Below, one piece after another: positions 57,864-64,000 of a stretch of 64,000 nucleotides of DNA. The notes beneath the pieces are model-generated. The model made no database searches. It was not told the DNA's origin and worked only from the letters and a program-made list of their open reading frames with translations. The stretch comes from Terriglobus albidus (GTDB lineage: Bacteria > Acidobacteriota > Terriglobia > Terriglobales > Acidobacteriaceae), in NCBI RefSeq assembly GCF_008000815.1, contig NZ_CP042806.1, forward strand, positions 1 through 64,000, written 5' to 3'. The position numbers were made by a program, and so were the translations under genes. Each line of letters begins with the position of its first letter. The stretch's first letter is position 1.

Positions 57864-57887
57864 AAGTGTGCAAACAATTGCACACTT
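57864..57887. promoter_or_regulatory. Perfect 10-bp inverted repeat in a divergent gap
   Basis: AAGTGTGCAA-ACAA-TTGCACACTT lies between two divergent genes (57633 minus, 57999 plus). It is followed by TT only, so an operator is more likely than a terminator. The rest of the 365-base gap shows nothing. Confidence 0.5.
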
Positions 57888-57998
57888 TTGGGCAGAGCTG
57901 AAGGAGAACAGACCACGCGTCACCGCGGCAGAAGAACTACGACGGGCGTAGACTCAAGTCGGCGTTCCTCGGATTCTTTTCGAGGTCGCGAGGTCTAA

Positions 57999-59144
57999 AT
58001 GGGACTTGCGCGCGCATTTAGAAAAGTGCGTTCACTGCCACGCAGCTTTCGTTATGCGCGAATGGTGGCGCGCGCACTTAAATCACGCCGTCATCCCATC
58101 CTCGCCCACATCATCCCGATCCGACGTTGCAATCTCGCCTGCGCCTATTGCAACGAGTATGACAAAGTCTCCAGCCCGGTGCCCACAAGGGAGATGGTAC
58201 GCCGCATCGATCTTCTCGACGCCTTGGGAACGGAGATCATTACATTCAGCGGTGGAGAACCGCTATTACACCCCGATCTCGACGACTTGATCCGGCGTAT
58301 TCGCAGCCATGGTCGTATCGCTACCCTTATTACCAATGGATATCTGCTTACTCCAGATCGCATTCGGCAGTTAAACCGCGCCGGCCTGGAGCACTTGCAG
58401 ATCAGCATCGACAACGTGAATCCCGATGACGTTTCCAAAAAGAGCTTGAAGGTTCTGGATCAGAAGCTGAAATGGCTTGAAGAGCATGCCCAGTTCGCCA
58501 TCAGCATAAATTCCGTAGTGGGGGCCGGAGTAAAGGATTCCCGAGATGCGCTCATCATTACACGACGTGCTCTGGAACTGGGCTTCGATACAACCGTTGG
58601 AGTGATCCACGATCATGGCGGTCAACTGCAACCATTGCCAGAAGCGGATCGGGCTGTTTACGAGCAGATCCAAAACGAGCGAAAGCCGGGATTTTGGGCA
58701 TTCTCGTATGACAACTTATTCCAGAAGAATCTGATGGCCGGAAAGCCGAACGACTGGCAATGCCGTGCGGGAAGCCGATACCTCTATATCTGTGAAGATG
58801 GACTTGTTCATTACTGTTCGCAACAGCGAGGGTACCCTGCAATTCCATTGGAGAAGTACACCTTCGAAGACCTGGACCGTGAATACTGGACGAAGAAACC
58901 GTGCGCTCCTTATTGCACTGTTTCCTGCGTGCACCGGGTAGAAATGATCGATATGGTTCGGGTGGATCCTCGCACGGCTCTGAAGAAGTTCTTTCCGCCG
59001 GGGGCACAGGGTGAAGCCCCCAACCTCCCAGTGGGCATAAAAATCCTCTCCTCACTGTTTCTCCCACCGGAGACTGACAGACCTCAGAGTGGAGTAACGA
59101 AAGCCGTGGCCGGCGCGGTAATGAGAGTGCTTGGAATCAAATGA
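57999..59144 (+). CDS. Radical SAM protein
   Basis: 381 residues. C-x3-C-x2-C is CNLACAYC near residue 52, followed by [12 protein letters not shown] and ISIDNV, typical SAM-binding strands. The C-terminal half has further cysteines ([22 protein letters not shown] and CAPYCTVSC), like SPASM-type auxiliary clusters and the HpnH-like group. Substrate unknown. The 3' end overlaps the convergent PAP2 gene by 61 bases. Confidence 0.85.
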   Translation: MGLARAFRKVRSLPRSFRYARMVARALKSRRHPILAHIIPIRRCNLACAYCNEYDKVSSPVPTREMVRRIDLLDALGTEIITFSGGEPLLHPDLDDLIRRIRSHGRIATLITNGYLLTPDRIRQLNRAGLEHLQISIDNVNPDDVSKKSLKVLDQKLKWLEEHAQFAISINSVVGAGVKDSRDALIITRRALELGFDTTVGVIHDHGGQLQPLPEADRAVYEQIQNERKPGFWAFSYDNLFQKNLMAGKPNDWQCRAGSRYLYICEDGLVHYCSQQRGYPAIPLEKYTFEDLDREYWTKKPCAPYCTVSCVHRVEMIDMVRVDPRTALKKFFPPGAQGEAPNLPVGIKILSSLFLPPETDRPQSGVTKAVAGAVMRVLGIK

Positions 59145-59947
59145 GCAAGCCATGCCAGATACATCGCCAGCGCCAGAACCGCTCCCAGCAGGACATCGAC
59201 GGCGTAGTGATACCTTTCCACGACGGCGGCTACGGCAATCCAGAGGGAGATGACCAGGAAGAAAATTCCTGCCGCCAAGACTCTGTGCAATAGGAAGAGG
59301 GATATTGCCAGGGAGGCGGCGACGTGCGCGCTGGGGAAGGAAATCGCATGGATGCTTCCATGCTTCTGAATCCATAGGTTGAAGATCTTGCTTTTCGTGG
59401 CCTGAGATTCCTTATGTTCTGATTCGAGAAAGCGAGGGGGCATCGCGGGCACAAAGGGTGTGATGGCATAGCAGAGGTACGTCGGTAAGAGGACGAACGC
59501 CCAAAAAGAGTCTGCTTCGCGGCTTAGTCCAGCCGCGTAGAGTGTCGCCAACCCCAGGAGCGGCAGCGGATAGCACAGCATGTAAGCCCACTCCATGGAG
59601 AGATGGGCAAACCGGCCGAGCGTCCAGCCGCTATGCGACGCGAAGTTCCATAGCCTGCGATCCGATTGCATGAGCCATGCCTGAATCTTCTCGTTCGGTC
59701 CGAGGAAGAATTGGCCAGTCTGCCAATAAGGGATGAGCATCAAGACCGCGGGCAGCCAATCACGGAGAATTGAAACCTGAACCGGTGCGAGGATGTACAC
59801 GGACAATCGCGCCAGCGCGATGACGAAGATTGCGCCCGCGGCGAGCGAGGTTATGATCAATCGCCGACGGGCAGCAAGCGGGTAAACCCATGCCGCCACA
59901 GCGAATATGCTGGCGAAGCCTGCCTGGATCCACTCCGAAATTCGCAT
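59084..59947 (-). CDS. PAP2 superfamily membrane phosphatase/transferase
   Basis: 287 residues with about 7 hydrophobic helices. The PAP2 signature is partial but clear: [12 protein letters not shown] (C2 with His) and [13 protein letters not shown] (C3 with His and Asp). The long form resembles inositol-phosphotransferase (Aur1-like) members. It may act on lipid phosphates and works in the membrane. Convergent overlap with the radical SAM gene. Confidence 0.8.
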   Translation of the reverse strand: MRISEWIQAGFASIFAVAAWVYPLAARRRLIITSLAAGAIFVIALARLSVYILAPVQVSILRDWLPAVLMLIPYWQTGQFFLGPNEKIQAWLMQSDRRLWNFASHSGWTLGRFAHLSMEWAYMLCYPLPLLGLATLYAAGLSREADSFWAFVLLPTYLCYAITPFVPAMPPRFLESEHKESQATKSKIFNLWIQKHGSIHAISFPSAHVAASLAISLFLLHRVLAAGIFFLVISLWIAVAAVVERYHYAVDVLLGAVLALAMYLAWLAHLIPSTLITAPATAFVTPL

Positions 59948-59996
59948 CGATCTCCCAAGATCTTTCTGTGGCCGACCTTACTACAGAGAACGTGAA

Positions 59997-60114
59997 TAGA
60001 GCATTTTTCCTGTTGCTGGGTATCCCGGAAGGAGCGTGCAGCGGCGTTTTCATTGAGGAAAACGCCCATAGATGCAAAAGCCCTGCACTACTACACCTAC
60101 AGGAAAATACTCCA
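59997..60114. repeat. Palindromic element, family A copy 5 (full)
   Basis: TAGAGCATTTTTCCTGT left; right end ACAGGAAAATACTCCAA has drifted. Inner GGCGTTTTC-ATTGAG-GAAAACGCC hairpin. Same orientation as copy 1 at 5210, with the same internal TAGATGCAAAAGCCCTGCAC stretch. Confidence 0.88.
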
Positions 60115-60179
60115 ACGTATTGCAGGCGGTGCTAACCCGGGGACAGTCCCGGCACAGTGAGCTTGCGAGGCCGTCTCGA

Positions 60180-62048
60180 TCAATTTGTGGGAACGCGCTC
60201 TTTCACAATGGAGGAATCGCCTCCAGTAATAAGGACATCAAAGGTACGTCCGTCAGGGTCACGGACCGTAGCGCTCACGACAGAGTCGTCCCTGGTCAGG
60301 CCGTACTTGTAGCTGAACACAGATCCATCAGCGAGAGTCTGCTTTGCGAGCCGCCCGCCGGCGTAGCCGTTTGTCAGTAGCAGACGAGGAGAAGCCTGTG
60401 CATTCTGCGCGACGCTGAAAGTCAGCAGGTGCTGCGTTCCGTCGTAGGTATAGGAATAAACCTCCCCTGAGGGATACGTGACTGTCGTGAGCAGGTCACG
60501 TTCGTCATAGCTGTAACGAACCACATGCCCCTTGCTGTCTTCGATTAAAACGATGCGGCCACCGGGATCGTAACTTAGATGCAGCCAGTTCTTGTTCGGA
60601 GACATCAGCAGCGTCAGCCGGCGCTCGGAGTCGCGAGTAAACTTAAGCTCTTCGCCACGGCCGTTGCGATAACCCGTCATATAACACATCGTCTTGTTAT
60701 CGCAGGGAAGATACGTGGTCACTTCTCCGTCAAACCGCCTTAGTTCGTAGTGCTCAAAAGGGCCACTGTGCCAACGCATCTCCAAGAGCCTTCCTGAGTA
60801 ATCCGTATCAACGTACTTGGCAAAAGCCAGCGGAACTCCCCATCTCGGGACACGAATCAGATTGTCCCGCCCGCCATCGGCATATGTGACTGAGATCTGG
60901 ATATTGTCATCGGAGGACAAGAATCCATCGTAGTTATGGGTTCCGCTCCCAAATACATTCACACGCCTCCAACCATCCCGCGTAGCCCGCTGAAACTCAA
61001 TCGGGACTACATCCGGCAGATTGAAGTCCATGTGCTTATCAACGAGCAATCCAAGGCGCAGGTCAAGCTGGAAGATCTCCGCTGAGGTATCGTCATATAG
61101 ATCACGGCCCAAGCAGTCCCGGACCAATCTTCCCGGCGCCGCATGGATACCGTCCTTTTCTGAATAGCGAAGAAAAACACACGGTTCGCTCTCATACTGG
61201 CCCCACTTTGTTCGCATCGGATCAAGATCTGACGCAAAAATGTCTTCGGCCGGGATATCCGGATCGAGATTATTCTGCAGCACGCTTGTTGCGTCGTTGT
61301 TGAGTAGTAGATGCCAGTAGACGATTCCAACATCCTTCAGCAGGATGCGCCGCAAGCGTGCACGAAGATGCTCCTCAGAGACTTTGGGATCCACACGGAA
61401 TCGCTGCCACCAGGCATCCTTCATCCTGTTGCTGGAAATGACGGCCGCACGCTCCGAGCGCACGGTAAATGTAAAGCGCCCGTTTGCATAGACGTTGTAC
61501 ATATCGGCGTCAGTGAAACCGATGAAGTACGCGTTGGGATCACCTGCAAGATCTGAATGTTCACGCTTCATCTGCTCGATCAACAATTGGGAAATGTACT
61601 GTGTTCGCTTGGGGTCCCAAGCTGACGGCGCCAGCCGCATCGGCGATAACAGCTGCACCTGAAGTCCGTACTTGGAACGCAGCCAATCCCCAAAATCGTT
61701 CAACGCATAAGGAGCGGTATGCGGCCCGATCTGGACAAGATAAATACGCCCATTGCCCTTCAGATCTTTGCGATCGGCTATTGGGCCCTTGTGGAAGGCG
61801 GCTCTGGAACGAGCCAAGCTTGCCTTTTTGCCCACCAAGGTAAGGACAAAGGCCACAGAGGACAGCCCCACGCATACCACCAGTAGAAAAGCTATGACGA
61901 GCAGGACGATCCAGCTCAATCGACGCACAGGTTTTGCTTCGCCGTTCGTGGGCGGCACGCCTGCGGCTTCACAGCGTGAGCAAACCCCTTCATGCATCCA
62001 TGTATTGCATCGCGGGCAAGCTTGGCTTGGCGGCATGCCCACAATCAT
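60180..62048 (-). CDS. Zinc-ribbon membrane protein with metzincin-like and RHS-like parts
   Basis: 622 residues. N-terminal zinc ribbon CPRCNTWMHEGVCSRC (10-26), one membrane helix (LSWIVLLVIAFLLVVCVGL) at ~45-65, then an archaemetzincin-like region (IYLVQIGPHTAPYALNDFGDWL..YFIGFTDADMY). A C-terminal region with YD-type RHS motifs follows (YDPGGRIVLIEDSKGHVVRYSYDERDLL). Where active metzincins have HExxH this has LLKDVGIVYWHLLLNND, so catalysis is doubtful. ATG 62036 is an equally good start. Function unknown. Confidence 0.6.
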   Translation of the reverse strand: MIVGMPPSQACPRCNTWMHEGVCSRCEAAGVPPTNGEAKPVRRLSWIVLLVIAFLLVVCVGLSSVAFVLTLVGKKASLARSRAAFHKGPIADRKDLKGNGRIYLVQIGPHTAPYALNDFGDWLRSKYGLQVQLLSPMRLAPSAWDPKRTQYISQLLIEQMKREHSDLAGDPNAYFIGFTDADMYNVYANGRFTFTVRSERAAVISSNRMKDAWWQRFRVDPKVSEEHLRARLRRILLKDVGIVYWHLLLNNDATSVLQNNLDPDIPAEDIFASDLDPMRTKWGQYESEPCVFLRYSEKDGIHAAPGRLVRDCLGRDLYDDTSAEIFQLDLRLGLLVDKHMDFNLPDVVPIEFQRATRDGWRRVNVFGSGTHNYDGFLSSDDNIQISVTYADGGRDNLIRVPRWGVPLAFAKYVDTDYSGRLLEMRWHSGPFEHYELRRFDGEVTTYLPCDNKTMCYMTGYRNGRGEELKFTRDSERRLTLLMSPNKNWLHLSYDPGGRIVLIEDSKGHVVRYSYDERDLLTTVTYPSGEVYSYTYDGTQHLLTFSVAQNAQASPRLLLTNGYAGGRLAKQTLADGSVFSYKYGLTRDDSVVSATVRDPDGRTFDVLITGGDSSIVKERVPTN

Positions 62049-62122
62049 GCATCAAGGTTTATTGAAAACAAAGGATTAAGCGATCTGAGTTTCCGTACCC
62101 GTCATACGAGGCAAAGCATCCA

Positions 62123-62207
62123 CGAGAGCGTTCCCTGTTTTGGATATCCCGAAAGGACGTGTAGTGGCGTTTTCATTGCGGAAAACGCCACTACACGGAA
62201 GGCTCTA
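62123..62207. repeat. Palindromic element, family A copy 6 (shortened)
   Basis: Left AGAGCGTTCCCTGT, inner GTGTAGTGGCGTTTTC..GAAAACGCCACTACAC extended hairpin, right end GGCTCTA. About 85 bases; part of the right arm is missing. The right TAG is the stop codon of the phosphoesterase gene. Confidence 0.85.
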
Positions 62208-64000
62208 GTCGTCGTTGTCGTGATACTTTTTCGCGGCTTTGACGAAGGGGCCGGGCATCAGCACCTTGTCTTCGCCCGGATAGGGACGATCCCATCCTGT
62301 TGTCGCATACCAGGTCACGTGATTGAGGAAGTTCGGATCGACTGAATCTGCTTTGTCGTACTTGCCTTTCATCACCTCCGCAGTGGCCTTCAACCAGGCC
62401 TTTTGTAGCGGAGTCTCCGAAGCGTCCTTGCCGGCCTTCAAACCGGGCCCCTCGTCCAGAGCAATCACAGCAGGACAGACGTCGTAGGGCGTCAGGTCCG
62501 GCGTGTTCTGGAATGCGTCAAACATCGGCGAAGCCACCAGATCGAACTGCGTGAGCGGTTGCGTGCCCAGGATGTTCTCGATCGTGCGGTTGATATTTTC
62601 CGCGGTATAAGTCGTGTGAATCGTCTTGCCCTTCCCTGGCTCCTTCGGAGCCGCCGTATACGGGCTGATTACATAGACCGGCTGACGGTGGCCATCAACA
62701 TGGTCGGTACCACCTTGCGAGTCGTCCTCCTCGACAAAAATGGCCGATTGAGCCCAGACCTTGCTATGGCTGATGGCTTCCACCATGCGGCCGAGAGCCA
62801 GATCGTTATCTGCCTGGTAGTTGATGGGATACGGATGGCCCTTCGAGGTGCCGGCAGTGTGATCGTCGGGAAGCCAAAGAATCGTGAGATTGGGAACCTG
62901 ACCGGCCGCGTCCAGCTGCTGGAAGTCCTTGATCCAGTAGTCGACGCGGTACTGGTCTGGAATGTCGAGGTTGAACGGCGGATAGTGCGGATCCATGATC
63001 TTCGCCGCCGAGGGGATCGACGAAGTTACTTTGACGGCGTCATCCGGAACGATGCAGCTCTCAGCCGGCGCCTTCCCTTCCTTGCACAGTGAGGTGTTAT
63101 AGAAATCGGTCCAGGTGTAGGCGGAACCGTCCGCCTTACGGGCGATGGTCGTGCCGCTGCTCCACTCGCCATACAGCTTCGACGTAAGTCCCTTGGCTTC
63201 CGCAGCTGTCCATAAGAAACCTTTCGGCGTGTAGGTCAAAGGATCGTCTGCCCCACCACCTGGATAAGAACGAATCCAGTCCGGAGACAAGATGTCATTG
63301 GAGTAGAACGATCCCGACATCCCGATCCACGGATGGCCGTCCGCGGACTGGCGGCTTGGCGCGTAGACGTTGTCGAGCAGCGGGAAGCGCTTCACGAAGG
63401 CATGCTGATTCGGCACCGCTGAGGCAAAAACCGCAAGCGCGGGAGCGCCATTGCCCCAGGCAACATCACCTAGTATCTGGTCGTAAGTACGATTCTCTTT
63501 AATGATGAGAAAGACATGCTTGATGAGTGAGGGCTCGCCGATGTGTTTGGGAACCGCAACCGCCACCGCATGGAGATCAATGTACTCTTTTCCGACTTCG
63601 ATATTCGTCGTCAGGTTCCAATGATTGTTGTCAAAGACCTGCTTGCTGAGCTTCGCCAACTCGCCGGCGTTTGGCTCGGGAATCAGGTTCACGACGCCCA
63701 TGTCGGCATGGGTGTTATAGTGCGGGATCCCATCCTTCATGTTCGCGATCTCCCGCGCTCCCAGTCCCTTGTCGTCAGCCACCACAAGTTGCTTCTGCGC
63801 TGTGTCGTAAGAGATGGAAGTCGGGAAATAGGCAGTCGGAATATAACCGATGACTGGGTGCGCATCACGGGTCAGGAGATTGATGACAGCCACGGCATTC
63901 GCCTGGCCCAGCGTCACATAGGCCTTCCCATCGCCGGTTACGGCAACACCATTGGGCCCAGAACCGAATACGCCACCGGCGATCGGAACACTCAGGTTAA
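62205..64000 (-). CDS. YncE-type propeller / alkaline phosphatase family protein, 5' end outside the window
   Basis: The frame is open through the right edge: codons before the first possible start still read FGSGPNGVAVTGDGKAYVTL, a YncE-like propeller blade. The main part is an alkaline-phosphatase-superfamily phosphoesterase: KHVFLIIKENRTYDQILGDV (metal and nucleophile region, Thr/Asn-Arg-Thr), GHPWIGMSGSFY, LWLPDDHTAGT and FVEEDDSQGGTDHVDGHRQPVYVISPY. The pattern is that of acid phosphatase/phospholipase C-like enzymes. Probably secreted. The TAG stop comes from a family A element. Confidence 0.85.
   Translation of the reverse strand, partial: NLSVPIAGGVFGSGPNGVAVTGDGKAYVTLGQANAVAVINLLTRDAHPVIGYIPTAYFPTSISYDTAQKQLVVADDKGLGAREIANMKDGIPHYNTHADMGVVNLIPEPNAGELAKLSKQVFDNNHWNLTTNIEVGKEYIDLHAVAVAVPKHIGEPSLIKHVFLIIKENRTYDQILGDVAWGNGAPALAVFASAVPNQHAFVKRFPLLDNVYAPSRQSADGHPWIGMSGSFYSNDILSPDWIRSYPGGGADDPLTYTPKGFLWTAAEAKGLTSKLYGEWSSGTTIARKADGSAYTWTDFYNTSLCKEGKAPAESCIVPDDAVKVTSSIPSAAKIMDPHYPPFNLDIPDQYRVDYWIKDFQQLDAAGQVPNLTILWLPDDHTAGTSKGHPYPINYQADNDLALGRMVEAISHSKVWAQSAIFVEEDDSQGGTDHVDGHRQPVYVISPYTAAPKEPGKGKTIHTTYTAENINRTIENILGTQPLTQFDLVASPMFDAFQNTPDLTPYDVCPAVIALDEGPGLKAGKDASETPLQKAWLKATAEVMKGKYDKADSVDPNFLNHVTWYATTGWDRPYPGEDKVLMPGPFVKAAKKYHDNDD

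Overview
The window looks like chromosomal DNA of an acidobacterium, most likely Acidobacteriaceae (the Terriglobus/Edaphobacter/Granulicella group). That placement is inference from gene content. It rests on two TIGR03435-domain proteins, a PadR regulator translationally coupled to a long MacB/FtsX-type 'orphan' permease, a YncE-propeller/alkaline-phosphatase protein, and many short palindromic repeats between genes.

Layout. 1-7.3 kb: dnaG primase, a GT4 glycosyltransferase, a DUF4118-type membrane protein, a small conserved hypothetical, a cold-shock protein, a secreted DUF885 hydrolase and a 51-residue CxxC protein. 7.3-17.2 kb: an ISC iron-sulphur assembly set in one direction (Rrf2/IscR-type regulator, iscS, iscU, iscA, hscB, hscA, ferredoxin). 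It is split twice by pairs of opposite-strand genes (alpha/beta hydrolase + AraC; VOC protein + AraC). 17.2-20.7 kb: hybrid histidine kinase, zinc-ribbon protein, pgsA. 20.7-23 kb: tRNA-Val(GAC) with its 3' half duplicated 2.2 kb downstream, enclosing an integrase remnant and one diguanylate cyclase, which looks like a decayed tRNA-targeted insertion. 23-34.5 kb: an accessory region of small metabolic and regulatory genes (DUF5996, hydrolase + CGNR repressor, TPR protein, RibD-type reductase, ECF sigma factor, PPK2). It is scattered with pieces of an IS4-type transposase, a second tyrosine integrase and a SulP transporter. 34.6-50.4 kb: PadR + permease, BlaI + M56/TIGR03435 fusion, a two-DTG aspartic-protease-like protein, a complete RND efflux operon with a divergent TetR gene, MarR, DinB and SDR genes. 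50.9-64 kb: two multi-membrane-span glycosyltransferases, secreted beta-propeller and unknown proteins, radical SAM, PAP2, a zinc-ribbon/RHS-like membrane protein, and a phosphoesterase that runs off the right edge.

The most unusual signal is a set of dispersed palindromic elements. Family A (about 115 bp, six full or nearly full copies and two half copies) has TAGAGCATTTTCCCTGT-type inverted ends, TA at both outer boundaries and an inner GGCGTTTTC/GAAAACGCC hairpin. Family B (two copies) is bounded by CTAG. Four genes use the TAG at an element boundary as their own stop codon, including both convergent genes around one family B copy. One family A copy starts inside the terminal CTAG of a family B copy. 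These look like MITE-type non-autonomous elements with a TA-centred target; no matching transposase lies in the window.

Most likely co-operation: IscS, IscU, IscA, HscB, HscA and ferredoxin form one Fe-S assembly pathway under the Rrf2 regulator. The three RND genes form one tripartite pump under the TetR protein. BlaI and the M56 fusion form a signalling pair.
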